From positions 1,138,501 through 1,202,500 of the forward strand of contig NZ_RBXD01000001.1 in the NCBI RefSeq assembly GCF_003634825.1: 64,000 nt of DNA. The letters are read 5' to 3'. This DNA comes from Flavobacterium sp. 123 (lineage in GTDB: Bacteria > Bacteroidota > Bacteroidia > Flavobacteriales > Flavobacteriaceae). Positions 35,968-45,479 of this stretch are shown here, one piece after another (the first letter of the stretch is position 1; every line of letters begins with the position of its first letter). A program made the position numbers and the translations under genes. The notes beneath the pieces were generated by a model, which was not told the origin of the DNA, did no database searches, and was given only the letters and a program-made list of their open reading frames with translations.

Positions 35968-35975
35968 CAAAGATA
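35968..35975 (-). promoter_or_regulatory. -7 box of the aldo-keto reductase gene
   Basis: TATCTTTG on the minus strand matches TAnnTTTG, about 33 bases before the ATG. No clear -33 element is visible. Confidence 0.5.
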
Positions 35976-36042
35976 AAATTTGTTTATTGTTTTGGTTTCT
36001 GGTTAACATAAAATTGAGAAACGTTTATAGGATGTAAAAAAT

Positions 36043-36103
36043 AACCGCAAATTAGCAAATTAATAGCCTTCAATCGAAAGATACAATTAGCGAATTTGCG
36101 GTT
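36043..36103. repeat. Dispersed ~60-bp palindromic element
   Basis: The arms AACCGCAAATTAGCAAATT and AATTAGCGAATTTGCGGTT are near-perfect inverted repeats around a short loop. The same family occurs at 48516-48576 and, in four tandem copies, in 53916-54381. It lies in the intergenic region between the aldo-keto reductase and OmpA-like genes. Confidence 0.75.
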
Positions 36104-36212
36104 AAAAAAAGGTTCTTTACCAATCCATTAAGGAATTAAGTTTCATCAAGAATCAACGTTTATTAGTATTTGATTTTCTTAATATCAAAACTATAGCTTA
36201 GCTATTTTAACC

Positions 36213-37154
36213 TTAATTAATCTCGTTCAACATTTTAGAGATTTCGTCTAATCTAGGTGTAAGTATAATTTCTATTCTACGGTTTTTTGCTTTTCCTTCG
36301 GGAGTTGCGTTACTTGCTAATGGAGAGAATTCACCTCTTCCGGCAGCTGTTAGATTTTGTTTATTTATTTTTTTGTTTTCGCTCAAAATAGCAACAATTG
36401 CAGTGGCTCTTTTAGTTGATAAATCCCAGTTGTCAGCAATTGGACCCGAAGCAGTGAAAGCATCATCATCAGTATGTCCTTCAATAAGCACTGAAATATC
36501 TGGATTATCACCCAGCACTTTTCCTACCTCAATAACGGCTTTTTTACCTTCTGGACCAACAGCCCAACTACCAGAATTAAATAGTAATTTGTTTTCCATA
36601 GAAACATAAACTTTACCATTTTTTTGTTCAACCGTTAAGCCTTTGCCTTCAAAACTGTTCAAGGCTTTTGATAATGTTTCTTTCAATTTTTGCATGCTAG
36701 CTTCTTTAGCAGCAATTAAATCTTCTAGTTCTTTTAAACGTTGTGCGCTTTTATTTAAACGTTCTTGTTCTAACGCTAATGCTTGTGCTTTATCATCTAA
36801 TTCATCTAACAATTCGCGATTTTTTTTCATGTTGCTTTGCAAAGCGTCATTACTGTTTTTCTCTAAAGCGGTGTATGAATCTTGCAACACATTAAACTTA
36901 TTTAGTGAGGCTTCATAATCCGATTTAAGTTTAGCATAATCTGAATTTGCTTTTTCCAAAGCTGATTTCAGTGCGCTACTGTCTAATTCTAATTGATTTT
37001 TTGCTTTTAGCAATTCGGCATTTTGATCCGAAATATTTCTGTTTTCTTTTTTTAAATCAGCAAACTTGCTTTCTAAATCATTGTAGATTTTCTTAGAAAC
37101 ACAAGAGGTGGAAAGTGCTAGTATCAGTAATCCAATGGAAACTCTTTTTATCAT
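36213..37154 (-). CDS. OmpA-family lipoprotein with coiled coil
   Basis: This 313-residue protein has a lipoprotein signal (LLILALSTSC, Cys18). A coiled coil rich in Lys, Glu, Leu and Asn covers about 25-160. An OmpA C-terminal peptidoglycan-binding domain follows at about 185-305. It carries the family residues in LIEGHTDDDAF, NWDLSTKRATAIVAIL and KAKNRRIEIILTP. It is likely anchored to the outer membrane and holds the cell wall. No beta-barrel is present. Confidence 0.92.
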   Translation of the reverse strand: MIKRVSIGLLILALSTSCVSKKIYNDLESKFADLKKENRNISDQNAELLKAKNQLELDSSALKSALEKANSDYAKLKSDYEASLNKFNVLQDSYTALEKNSNDALQSNMKKNRELLDELDDKAQALALEQERLNKSAQRLKELEDLIAAKEASMQKLKETLSKALNSFEGKGLTVEQKNGKVYVSMENKLLFNSGSWAVGPEGKKAVIEVGKVLGDNPDISVLIEGHTDDDAFTASGPIADNWDLSTKRATAIVAILSENKKINKQNLTAAGRGEFSPLASNATPEGKAKNRRIEIILTPRLDEISKMLNEIN

Positions 37155-37217
37155 TTTGGGTTGTTTTTTATGGTATTATTTATCTCTTTTAACTAAAAAT
37201 ATCTTGTTTTATTGCGA

Positions 37218-37304
37218 TGCCCTAGCCCTGATAGAAGTGAAAATCCTTTTTTGTTTTTTCTTTAAAAACAAAAAGATTGAAACGGATAGCAGGAAACAGC
37301 TCCT
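37218..37304. repeat. Structured intergenic element after xth
   Basis: Between the exonuclease III stop and the OmpA-like gene start lies an element with an inner stem of AATC, T/A-rich arms and GATT (37242-37279). An outer CCTG/CAGG pair (37227-37230 with 37290-37293) encloses it. On the minus strand it directly follows the xth stop and ends in a T-rich stem, so it may end that transcript. From memory, related elements recur in Flavobacterium genomes; no second copy is in this window. Confidence 0.5.
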
Positions 37305-37311
37305 TATTTTA

Positions 37312-38076
37312 TTATTCTATTTCTACCAAAATCGGACAATGGTCTGAATGTTTTGCTTCGGGCAGAATAACGGCTCTTTTGATTTTGTCTTTAAGCGGTT
37401 CGCTCACCAAACAATAATCGATTCGCCATCCTTTATTATTGGCTCTGGCACCAGGAGCACGCTGACTCCACCAAGTGTAATTATGTGGTTCTTTGTTCAG
37501 AAAACGGAAACTATCTATGAAGCCATTTTCCAGAAAACTGTTCAGCCAAGCTCTTTCTTCAGGCAAAAATCCAGATACTTTTTTATTACGTATCGGGTCA
37601 TGGATGTCAATTGCTTCATGGCAAATGTTGTAATCGCCACAGATAACCAGATTTGGGATTTCTTTTTTCAAATCGGAAATATAGTTTTGAAAATCGTCCA
37701 TATACATGAATTTATGATCCAATCGCTCGATATTTGTCCCTGACGGCAAATACAAACTCATTACAGAAATATCCTCAAAGTCAACTCTAAGGTTTCTTCC
37801 TTCAAAATCCATATGTGAAATTCCAGTTCCAAAAACAATGTTTTTAGGTTCTATCTTAGAAATAATTGCTACGCCACTATATCCTTTTTTTGTTGCGGGA
37901 AACCAATAATGATACGGATAACCAGCTAATTCAAAATCTAATGTTGGCACTTGCTCTTCCATGGCTTTGATTTCCTGAAGGCAAATAACATCTGGATTAG
38001 CTTGTTGCAACCATTCTATAAATCCCTTTGAAATAGCGGATCTAACTCCGTTTACGTTGTATGAAATAATTCTCAT
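37312..38076 (-). CDS. xth: Exodeoxyribonuclease III
   Basis: This 254-residue EEP-family nuclease acts as an AP endonuclease and 3' exonuclease in base excision repair. The motifs are complete: RIISYNVNGVRSAI, VICLQEIKAME (metal Glu), SLYLPSGT, NLVICGDYNICHEAID and the C-terminal RIDYCLVSE and HSDHCPILVE. It belongs to the ExoA-like branch. The gene is divergent from the acyltransferase gene and shares that intergenic region. Confidence 0.96.
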   Translation of the reverse strand: MRIISYNVNGVRSAISKGFIEWLQQANPDVICLQEIKAMEEQVPTLDFELAGYPYHYWFPATKKGYSGVAIISKIEPKNIVFGTGISHMDFEGRNLRVDFEDISVMSLYLPSGTNIERLDHKFMYMDDFQNYISDLKKEIPNLVICGDYNICHEAIDIHDPIRNKKVSGFLPEERAWLNSFLENGFIDSFRFLNKEPHNYTWWSQRAPGARANNKGWRIDYCLVSEPLKDKIKRAVILPEAKHSDHCPILVEIE

Positions 38077-38243
38077 TTAAAATATTTTAGGCATTTTTTC
38101 GAAAAATAAAATGTTCTGGATTGCTACTTGAAGCTCCCCTTTTTATTGAATCAAAAGAATGATATTGTTTTTGTGTGGGTTCCCAAATGTAATAAAAAAG
38201 TATAAGTTTGATTCAGAAAAAGAAAGAAAATGGAGTTTTTTGC

Positions 38244-38251
38244 TATCTTTG
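38244..38251 (+). promoter_or_regulatory. -7 box of the OlsF-like gene
   Basis: TATCTTTG matches TAnnTTTG, 30 bases before ATG 38281. It lies inside the coding frame of a longer ORF from 38230, which supports the later start. Confidence 0.55.
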
Positions 38252-38280
38252 TTTCTTGCTCAAAAAAAACAAAAAAACAC

Positions 38281-40083
38281 ATGGGTTTAGTAACCGCTAA
38301 AGAAGTTGCAAAAGCAATAAACGCAGATAAGTACGGAGTATTAGGTACTTTTTCTGGCTGGTTGCTTATGAAGGTGCTAAAAATTTCTACCTTAAATAAA
38401 GTTTATGATAGAAACAAACATCTACAAGATGTTGATTTCTTGAATGGGATATTAGATGATTTACAAATAAAATTCGAAATCCCAGAAGAGGATTTAAAAC
38501 GTTTGCCAAAAGAAGGCGCTTATATCACCATATCTAATCATCCGTTGGGAGGAATTGACGGTGTTTTATTATTGAAATTAATGCTTGAAAGAGAACCTAA
38601 TTTCAAGATTATTGCTAATTTTCTTTTGCATCGAATTGAGCCTCTAAAAAAATACATTATGCCTGTGAATCCTTTTGAAAATCATAAGGATGCTAAATCA
38701 AGCGTAGTGGGAATTAAAGAAACACTTCGCCATTTGAGTGATGGAAAACCATTAGGAATGTTTCCTGCCGGAGAAGTTTCTACCTATAAAGATGGTAAAT
38801 TAATGGTAGACAAACCTTGGGAAGAAGGTGCTATTAAGGTAATTCGTAAAGCGCAAGTTCCTGTTGTTCCCATTTATTTTCATGCCAAAAATAGCCGATT
38901 GTTTTATTTGCTTTCGAAAATTGGTGGCACATTACGTACCGCAAAACTTCCTTCAGAAGTGTTCAGCCAAAAACACCGCGTAATTAAAGTGCGTATTGGT
39001 AAAGCTATTTCGGTAACGGAACAAAACGAACATGCTACGCTCGAAGAATACTCAGAGTTTTTGAGAAGGAAAACTTATATGCTTGCAAATCCTTTTGAAA
39101 AGGAAAGCAAATTATTGACTCCTCCGAATTTAAAGATTCCGAAAAGCCCTAAAAAAATTGTTACTCCCGCAAATGGAGAAAAAATAATTGCCGAAGTTGA
39201 TGCTTTAAGAAGTACAGATTGTCGTCTGTTACAGAGTAAAAACTATGAGGTTTTCTTTGCTGAAGCAGCTCAAATACCAAATATTCTTCACGAACTAGGT
39301 AGACTTAGAGAAATTACTTTTAGAGAAGTTGGCGAAGGAACAAATGAACCTATTGATTTAGATAAATTTGACCAATATTACCACCACATGTTTTTATGGG
39401 ATGATGATGCCAAGAAAATTGCCGGTGCATACCGAATGGGATTGGGTTCAGAAATTTATCCAAAATATGGAATGGATGGTTTTTATCTAAACGATTTGTT
39501 TCGATTTGAGCCTGAATTACACGATATGATGCACAAATCTATTGAAATGGGACGCGCATTTATCATTAAAGAATACCAGCAAAAACCAATGCCTCTTTTT
39601 CTACTTTGGAAAGGAATTATTCATACCACATTACGTTATCCAGAACATAAATTCCTGCTTGGCGGCGTAAGTATCAGCAATCAATTTTCAGATTTTTCGA
39701 AATCGCTAATGATTGAATTTATGAAATCAAATTATTACGATCCCTATATTGCACAATACATTCATCCGAAGAAAGCGTATAAAGTAAAACTGAAAGATGC
39801 GGATAAAGATTTCATTTTTGACGAAGCCGAATCAGATTTAAATAAATTTGACAAAATAATTGATGAGCTGGAACCAGGAAGTTTACGCTTACCCGTTTTA
39901 ATTAAAAAGTACATCAAACAAAATGCAAGAGTAGTCGCCTTTAATGTTGACCCTTTATTCAACAACGCTATTGACGGATTGATGTATATCAGAATTGCAG
40001 ATATTCCAGAAAGTACGATGAAACCCGTTATGGAAGAATTTCAGGCTGAACTGGAACGAAAACTAACTGAAAAAGAAGATTAA
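38281..40083 (+). CDS. olsF: Bifunctional aminolipid acyltransferase, OlsF-like
   Basis: The protein has 600 residues in two domains. Residues about 1-275 form a PlsC/OlsA-like O-acyltransferase with SNHPLGGIDG and FPAGEVSTYKDGKL. Residues about 310-590 form a GNAT/OlsB-like N-acyltransferase (LREITFREVGEGTNEP, KKIAGAYRMGLG). This arrangement matches OlsF described in Serratia and Flavobacterium, which makes ornithine or glycine lipids by N- then O-acylation. Which amino acid is used here is inferred only. Start MGLVTAKEVAKAI is preferred because the promoter box falls in the longer N-terminus. A terminator follows. Confidence 0.82.
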   Translation: MGLVTAKEVAKAINADKYGVLGTFSGWLLMKVLKISTLNKVYDRNKHLQDVDFLNGILDDLQIKFEIPEEDLKRLPKEGAYITISNHPLGGIDGVLLLKLMLEREPNFKIIANFLLHRIEPLKKYIMPVNPFENHKDAKSSVVGIKETLRHLSDGKPLGMFPAGEVSTYKDGKLMVDKPWEEGAIKVIRKAQVPVVPIYFHAKNSRLFYLLSKIGGTLRTAKLPSEVFSQKHRVIKVRIGKAISVTEQNEHATLEEYSEFLRRKTYMLANPFEKESKLLTPPNLKIPKSPKKIVTPANGEKIIAEVDALRSTDCRLLQSKNYEVFFAEAAQIPNILHELGRLREITFREVGEGTNEPIDLDKFDQYYHHMFLWDDDAKKIAGAYRMGLGSEIYPKYGMDGFYLNDLFRFEPELHDMMHKSIEMGRAFIIKEYQQKPMPLFLLWKGIIHTTLRYPEHKFLLGGVSISNQFSDFSKSLMIEFMKSNYYDPYIAQYIHPKKAYKVKLKDADKDFIFDEAESDLNKFDKIIDELEPGSLRLPVLIKKYIKQNARVVAFNVDPLFNNAIDGLMYIRIADIPESTMKPVMEEFQAELERKLTEKED

Positions 40084-40084
40084 T

Positions 40085-40114
40085 AAAAAAATCCCGATTG
40101 AATCGGGATTTTTT
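40085..40114 (+). terminator. Terminator after the OlsF-like gene
   Basis: The perfect stem AAAATCCCGATT/AATCGGGATTTT with a T-run sits between the convergent OlsF-like and TM2 genes. It can act in both directions. Confidence 0.88.
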
Positions 40115-40119
40115 ATGCT

Positions 40120-40401
40120 TTAAAACCAAGCTTTCTTTCCAACTTGATAGGTTTGATAAAACTCTTCGTCTGATTTTATTAAATATATAATTCCTTCTAT
40201 AACGCCTAATAAACCTGTAACTGTTCCACAAGTGCAGATACTAATTACCAACCATATTATTCCTTCGGTGGTATATCCTAAAAGGAATTTATGAATTCCA
40301 AATGGTCCTAAAAGTATAGCAAGAAGTCCTGCAGAAATTTTTTTATTATCCTCATAAACAGGGCGAGGATTGTTCCATTCTTCGTGTTTTGAATTTTCCA
40401 T
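40120..40401 (-). CDS. TM2 domain-containing membrane protein
   Basis: This 93-residue protein has two membrane helices joined by a short turn, the TM2 fold. The signature GxxGxHKF is seen as LLGPFGIHKFLLGYT, followed by the second helix with GLLGVIEGIIYLI. The N-terminus is hydrophilic. TM2 proteins occur widely in bacteria; the function is unknown. Confidence 0.92.
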   Translation of the reverse strand: MENSKHEEWNNPRPVYEDNKKISAGLLAILLGPFGIHKFLLGYTTEGIIWLVISICTCGTVTGLLGVIEGIIYLIKSDEEFYQTYQVGKKAWF

Positions 40402-40493
40402 AGATTAATTATTATGTGATTGTAATTCAACACTTAAAAATACTAAAAAATAGATTACATTTTAAAATCTAATTTGATTTTTAGTGTTTTACT

Positions 40494-41438
40494 TTATAAA
40501 TACAATGCCTTAATTTTATCTACAATGACCTGAGCCAATCGTTCGTGACTTTCAAATGTCCATCCTGCAATGTGTGGCGTGAGAATTACGTTCTTAGCTT
40601 GCAACAAATATTGAAAGGCTTCTGGTGTGTTTTTATCCTGAAATAAAGTTTCAAAAGACAATTTTTCATATTCTAAAACATCTAATCCTGCTCCAAGAAT
40701 TTTACCTGATTGCATTGCAGCAACTAAATCTGCTGTAACAATGTTCTTACCGCGTGAAGTATTAATAATCCAAAACGGTTTGGCAAAATTATTGATGAAA
40801 GCTGCATTTACCATTTTATCCGTTTCTGGAGTCCATGGAATATGCAAGCTCAAGACATCTGCCTTTTGTTGTAATTCCTGTAACGAAACTTGCTTAGCAT
40901 TTGCATCACCCTCATTTTCCTGAATGTCATAACACACTACTTCAACATCAAATCCTCGGAGTTTTTTAGCAAATGATTTTCCCATGTTACCATAACCAAT
41001 AATTCCAACAGTTTTTCCATCAAGTTCATGCCCTCGATTGCTTTCTCGGTTCCAATGCCCTGATCTAATTTCGCTATCGGCTTGATTTAATTTATTAAAA
41101 AGCGACAAAATCATTCCTAATGTATGTTCAGCAACTGCATTTCGGTTTCCTTCAGGCGCAGCAATAAGCGTAATGTTTTTTGATGAAGCATAATCACAAT
41201 CAATGCTTTCTAAACCAGCACCTACTCGAGCTATAAATTGCAAATTAATAGCCTTGTCCAAAAAGGTTTTATCAATTTTGAAACGGCTTCGAATAACAAT
41301 TCCGTGATAGTCCTGAATTTTAGCTTCAATTTCTTCTTTGGAAGATTTGAAATCCTGAAAATTACTGAAACCAGCTTGTTGCAATTGATCCCAAAGTACG
41401 GGATGATTGCTATCGATATGAAGGATTTTTATGCCCAT
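40494..41438 (-). CDS. D-2-hydroxyacid dehydrogenase (PGDH-like)
   Basis: This 314-residue enzyme has a Rossmann core with GIIGYGNMGKSFAKKLRGF. The catalytic residues are Arg in INTSRGKNIV, Glu in the GAGLDVLEYE segment and His in LTPHIAGWTFESHE. It is closest to the 3-phosphoglycerate dehydrogenase branch but lacks a C-terminal ACT domain, so the substrate may be phosphoglycerate or another 2-ketoacid. The start MGIKILHID is preferred to an ATG nine residues upstream. Confidence 0.87.
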   Translation of the reverse strand: MGIKILHIDSNHPVLWDQLQQAGFSNFQDFKSSKEEIEAKIQDYHGIVIRSRFKIDKTFLDKAINLQFIARVGAGLESIDCDYASSKNITLIAAPEGNRNAVAEHTLGMILSLFNKLNQADSEIRSGHWNRESNRGHELDGKTVGIIGYGNMGKSFAKKLRGFDVEVVCYDIQENEGDANAKQVSLQELQQKADVLSLHIPWTPETDKMVNAAFINNFAKPFWIINTSRGKNIVTADLVAAMQSGKILGAGLDVLEYEKLSFETLFQDKNTPEAFQYLLQAKNVILTPHIAGWTFESHERLAQVIVDKIKALYL

Positions 41439-41564
41439 AAAATAGCTTGTTTTTTGATACATCAAATTAACAAAAAAAATACGGTTTATTGTTTTAAGAA
41501 AAAAATTAGCAAGAAATGCCTAAATTAGCGTCACCTTTATTGTTTACAACAAATCAATTCCAAA

Positions 41565-42704
41565 ATGAAATTAACAAGAACGTTTAAAGCCTTTTTTGAA
41601 AGCGAAAAAGCAGGTGGAGTTATTTTGCTTCTTGCTACTATCTTTTCTCTTAGTCTTGCTAATTCATCTATACAAACGGAATACATTAGTTTTTGGAACA
41701 TTCAATTGGGCCATCATTCCATAACACATTGGATTAATGACGGATTGATGACAATTTTTTTCCTTTTAATTGGTTTGGAATTAGAGCGCGAAATTTATGA
41801 TGGTGAATTATCCAATATCAAAAATGCTGCGTTACCTATTTTTGGAGCTTTAGGAGGAATGTTGATTCCGGCTGGAATTTTTTTAGCACTGAATTTTGGA
41901 ACCATTACGCAAAACGGCGCAGGAATTCCGATGGCTACTGATATTGCATTTGCTATTGGTATTTTATCGCTTTTAGGAAATCGGGTGCCAGCTTCGCTCA
42001 AAATATTTTTGACTGCACTGGCTGTAATTGATGATTTAGGAGCGCTAATTGTGATTGCTGTTTTCTATACAGATACGATTTCATTTTTAAATTTATTTAT
42101 TGCTTTTGCAATTATGGGAGTTTTGTTTCTGCTAAACAGAAGAAAAGTACACCATCTAGCACCTTATTTAATTGGCGGAATTGGGATGTGGTATTTCATG
42201 CTTAATTCTGGCGTACATGCCACCATAACTGGAGTTTTGTTAGCGTTTGTGATTCCTTTTGGTGACGGAGGTAAAAAAACATCTTCGTATAGACTACAGC
42301 ATTTTCTACACAAACCAGTGGCATTTTTTATTTTGCCCTTATTTGCAATTTCAAATACTTGCATTGCAATAGATTCAAATTGGAGTGAAGGACTCAATAA
42401 TACGAATACAATTGGCATATTAGCAGGTCTTGTAGTTGGAAAACCATTGGGAATTTGGCTTTTTTCGTTCCTAAGTGTTGGTTTAGGAATTTGTGCTTTA
42501 CCAAAAGATTTAAAATGGAAAGATATTTTGGGAGCAGGAATGTTAGGTGGAATTGGCTTTACTATGTCTTTTTTTATTACACTGCTCGCATTTAAAAATG
42601 ATGGAGAAGATGTAATTACTTACTCTAAAATTGCCATTCTGATTGCTTCTTTTATCGCAGGAACTATTGGTTTCCTTTGGTTGAAGTTTTATCCAAAAAA
42701 ATAA
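41565..42704 (+). CDS. nhaA: Na+/H+ antiporter NhaA
   Basis: The 379-residue inner membrane protein exchanges Na+ for protons and helps pH and salt tolerance. The twin Asp of the transport site is in AVIDDLGALIVI. ATDIAFAIGILSLLGNRVP and the long run of about 12 helices are typical. It stands alone and is divergent from the hydroxyacid dehydrogenase. Confidence 0.96.
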   Translation: MKLTRTFKAFFESEKAGGVILLLATIFSLSLANSSIQTEYISFWNIQLGHHSITHWINDGLMTIFFLLIGLELEREIYDGELSNIKNAALPIFGALGGMLIPAGIFLALNFGTITQNGAGIPMATDIAFAIGILSLLGNRVPASLKIFLTALAVIDDLGALIVIAVFYTDTISFLNLFIAFAIMGVLFLLNRRKVHHLAPYLIGGIGMWYFMLNSGVHATITGVLLAFVIPFGDGGKKTSSYRLQHFLHKPVAFFILPLFAISNTCIAIDSNWSEGLNNTNTIGILAGLVVGKPLGIWLFSFLSVGLGICALPKDLKWKDILGAGMLGGIGFTMSFFITLLAFKNDGEDVITYSKIAILIASFIAGTIGFLWLKFYPKK

Positions 42705-42764
42705 AACCAAATAAACATTACCTTATTTAGGCTAAAATATTTATTTGGTTTTAAAGGCCTTGTT

Positions 42765-43148
42765 TTATAAACTGGTCCAATAATCAAGTACTGTTATTTT
42801 ATCTGGCTTTGGATTCAAAAGAGCCCCAAACGCTTTGTGGTCTGGATGAATCAAATACGCATCTCTATCAGCTTCGCTATAAAATGTCAAGAAAAAACAA
42901 TGTGTTAAACCATTATTCAAATTTTCAGGACTATTATTCGTTCCCCATTCAAAGGATTTTATCAATGGTATTTTAGCGGGCAAATTTCCAAAAGCAGTTA
43001 CAATCTTGCTAATATCTGCTGGATTAGTGCCTTCTTTCCATCCAAACATAACTACATGCCTAAGCACTTGTTTTGGTTTGTCTTGTTGGGCATTTATCGT
43101 ATTGAAAGTTGCCATTAAAAATAGAAGTACAAATAGTAGTTTTTTCAT
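42765..43148 (-). CDS. Dabb (stress-responsive alpha/beta barrel) family protein
   Basis: The 127-residue protein has a signal peptide (MKKLLFVLLFLMATFNTINA) and a single Dabb domain (LRHVVMFGWKEGTNP, FFLTFYSEADRDAYLIHPDH). Dabb proteins form ferredoxin-like dimers, often linked to stress or ring-cleavage. The export signal suggests a periplasmic or outer-envelope role here. The function is unknown. Confidence 0.9.
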   Translation of the reverse strand: MKKLLFVLLFLMATFNTINAQQDKPKQVLRHVVMFGWKEGTNPADISKIVTAFGNLPAKIPLIKSFEWGTNNSPENLNNGLTHCFFLTFYSEADRDAYLIHPDHKAFGALLNPKPDKITVLDYWTSL

Positions 43149-43205
43149 TTTATGTTTTTTCCAAATATACTATTTATTTAAATTGGATTTACAGCACTTT
43201 TTTTT

Positions 43206-43269
43206 GCGTGAGGGATAGTAGTTAGCTACCGAAGTAGCGCATATATCCCGACAGTTCGGGACGACTACA
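43206..43269. repeat. Possible dispersed intergenic element
   Basis: The stretch AGGGATAGTAGTTAGCTACC (43211-43230), followed by the perfect hairpin TCCCGA CAGT TCGGGA (43246-43261), is more GC-rich than its surroundings and not explained by a gene. It lies between the Dabb and proC genes beside the proC terminator. It resembles mobile or repetitive intergenic elements, but no second copy is seen here. Confidence 0.35.
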
Positions 43270-43271
43270 AT

Positions 43272-43318
43272 ACCAAAAAGGGTCTTCTCAGCGTAATGTT
43301 GAGAAGACCCTTTTTGGT
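43272..43318 (-). terminator. Very strong terminator after proC
   Basis: A perfect 19-bp stem (ACCAAAAAGGGTCTTCTCA and its complement) with a nine-base loop lies 25 bases after the proC stop. It can terminate in both directions and separates proC from the Dabb gene. Confidence 0.88.
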
Positions 43319-43342
43319 GTTTTGGTCACGCCCAAATGGTGT

Positions 43343-44119
43343 TTATCCTTTGATTTGTTTTAAAGAAGTTTTGATTCCTTTGATTAATGACGAACTGAAT
43401 CCGTGTAATTCCATTTCGTTCAATCCTGCAATAGTACAACCTTGCGGTGTAGTTACGCGGTCAATTAATTGTTCTGGATGTCCTTTTTCTTCTAATAACA
43501 TTTCGGCTGCTCCTTTTACGGTTTGGGCTGAAATGGCTAAAGCTGTTTGCCAGTCAAATCCTATTTCAATTCCTGCTTGCATGGAAGCACGAATGTAACG
43601 AAGTGCAAAAGCGGTTCCGCTAGCCGCCAAAACTGTAGCTGCGTCCATTAATTTTTCGTCAATAATAGGCGCTGTTCCTAAAGTCTGAAAAAGAGCTACA
43701 GTATCTTGTGCTTTGTCTTTGTCTTTTTCATGAAAAGCGATACAGGTTGCTGATGCACCAAATTGTGCTGCAATATTTGGCATGATTCGAACTGCACTAT
43801 TAGAAGCTCCAATCTTGTTTTGTAAATTTTCAATAGACAATCCACTCACTGCCGAAGCAATTACTTTATTAGAAATTACAGGAAGTATTTCGGCTAAAAC
43901 AGTATCTACTTGATACGGTTTGATAGTCAATATTATAACATCTGCTTCTTGAATTTGATGTTTATTATCTGTAGAAACAGTAATGCATAATTTTTCAAGA
44001 TATAAAATACTAGCTGTGTTTCGTCTGGTTACGGTTACTTGATTGTCTTGTGAAAATTTTGATATTCCTAATGCTATAGAAACACCTAAGTTTCCTCCTC
44101 CAATAATATGTACTTTCAT
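43343..44119 (-). CDS. proC: Pyrroline-5-carboxylate reductase
   Basis: This 258-residue enzyme makes proline from pyrroline-5-carboxylate with NAD(P)H. The nucleotide-binding loop MKVHIIGGGNLGVSIALGI opens it. The family C-terminal signature is LIDRVTTPQGCTIAGLNEME. IMPNIAAQFGASATCIAF lies at the domain junction. The gene is 10 bases downstream of mgtE and probably co-transcribed with it. Confidence 0.95.
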   Translation of the reverse strand: MKVHIIGGGNLGVSIALGISKFSQDNQVTVTRRNTASILYLEKLCITVSTDNKHQIQEADVIILTIKPYQVDTVLAEILPVISNKVIASAVSGLSIENLQNKIGASNSAVRIMPNIAAQFGASATCIAFHEKDKDKAQDTVALFQTLGTAPIIDEKLMDAATVLAASGTAFALRYIRASMQAGIEIGFDWQTALAISAQTVKGAAEMLLEEKGHPEQLIDRVTTPQGCTIAGLNEMELHGFSSSLIKGIKTSLKQIKG

Positions 44120-44129
44120 GCTGTTTTTT

Positions 44130-45479
44130 TTAAACTCCTAAAATCAATTTTGCAATTGTAAAATACAAGATGATGCCAAAAACATCATTTGTTGTTGTTA
44201 TAAATGGTCCCGTTGCAATGGCAGGATCTATCTTTTTCTTGTGCAAAAATAAAGGCACTAACGTTCCTAATGTTGCTGCAAATAAAATAACCACTATAAT
44301 AGAAATAGAAATAGCTAATCCTACTTGAAATTGCCCATACATGATGGTATGGTACGCCAATACTAACAAGGAAATTATGGTTCCTGAAATCATGGCGACT
44401 GTAATTTCTTTGCTAAAATATTCTTTGCTAAAACCTTTCAAAGTACCATTTGCTAATCCTTGAACAATAATTGCCGAAGCTTGAACGCCAATATTTCCTG
44501 CAGTCGCTGAAAGCAAAGGCATAAAAATAATCAAGGTATAAAATTGTTGTGATGTAGCTTCATTCCCTTTCAAAACATAAGACGCAACTAGCTCAATTAA
44601 CATTCCCATAATTAGCCATGGTAATCTCGCTTTGGTATGTTCGTAAACACTATCATCCGCTTCTACGTCTTGGGTGATACCCGCAGCCATCTGGTAATCT
44701 TTATCCGCTTCTTCTTTGATTACATCCACGATATCATCAATAGTGATTCGGCCTACCAAACGTCCTAATTCATCAACCACTGGAATGGCTTCTAAATCGT
44801 ATTTCTGCATGATTCTCGCTACCTCAATATCTTCAGTATCTACATTAACTGAATTTAATTTCCGAATGTAAACGTCATTTATAGGTGTTCTTGAAGATGT
44901 AGTCAATAAATCTTTGAGAGACAAACGTCCTTTCAATCTGTCTTCATCATCAACCACATAAATAGAATGTACTCTAGAAATATTTACTGCTTGAATGCGC
45001 ATTTCTTTTACACAAGTAAGTACGTTCCAGTTCTCATTAACTTTAACTAACTCTTTATGCATAATTCCTCCAGCAGTATCTTCAGCGTAACGCAATAAAT
45101 CAACAATGTCTTTTGCGTGCTCAACATCTTGTAACTCAGAGATTACTTCGGCTTTGATTTCTTGAGAAAGTTCCGCAATAATATCTGCGGCATCATTTGT
45201 TTCAAGCTCATCTAATTCCTCCGCAATTTCTTTTGGAGAAAGTCTTTTTAATATATTTTCCCGCAAATCATCTTCTAATTCTAGAAGAATTTCTGCTGTT
45301 TTATCACTGTCTAATACTTTAAAAATGTAGGTCGCCTCTTCAAAATCAAGTTCGTCTAGAACCTCAGCAATATCAGCATGGTGCATGTCATTCAATAAAA
45401 CTTCCAATTGATGGTCGTTTTTACTTTGAATGAGTTGCTCTAATTCGCGGATTAGTTCTTTGCTGATTTTAAACTCCAT
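44130..45479 (-). CDS. mgtE: Magnesium transporter MgtE
   Basis: This 449-residue protein has a cytosolic N-domain (about 1-130), two CBS domains (about 130-255) and five membrane helices at the C-terminus. The pore segment has the conserved [15 protein letters not shown] and [15 protein letters not shown] blocks. MgtE channels open when cytosolic Mg2+ is low. The start overlaps the rsmA end by 11 bases, so the two are translationally coupled. Confidence 0.96.
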   Translation of the reverse strand: MEFKISKELIRELEQLIQSKNDHQLEVLLNDMHHADIAEVLDELDFEEATYIFKVLDSDKTAEILLELEDDLRENILKRLSPKEIAEELDELETNDAADIIAELSQEIKAEVISELQDVEHAKDIVDLLRYAEDTAGGIMHKELVKVNENWNVLTCVKEMRIQAVNISRVHSIYVVDDEDRLKGRLSLKDLLTTSSRTPINDVYIRKLNSVNVDTEDIEVARIMQKYDLEAIPVVDELGRLVGRITIDDIVDVIKEEADKDYQMAAGITQDVEADDSVYEHTKARLPWLIMGMLIELVASYVLKGNEATSQQFYTLIIFMPLLSATAGNIGVQASAIIVQGLANGTLKGFSKEYFSKEITVAMISGTIISLLVLAYHTIMYGQFQVGLAISISIIVVILFAATLGTLVPLFLHKKKIDPAIATGPFITTTNDVFGIILYFTIAKLILGV

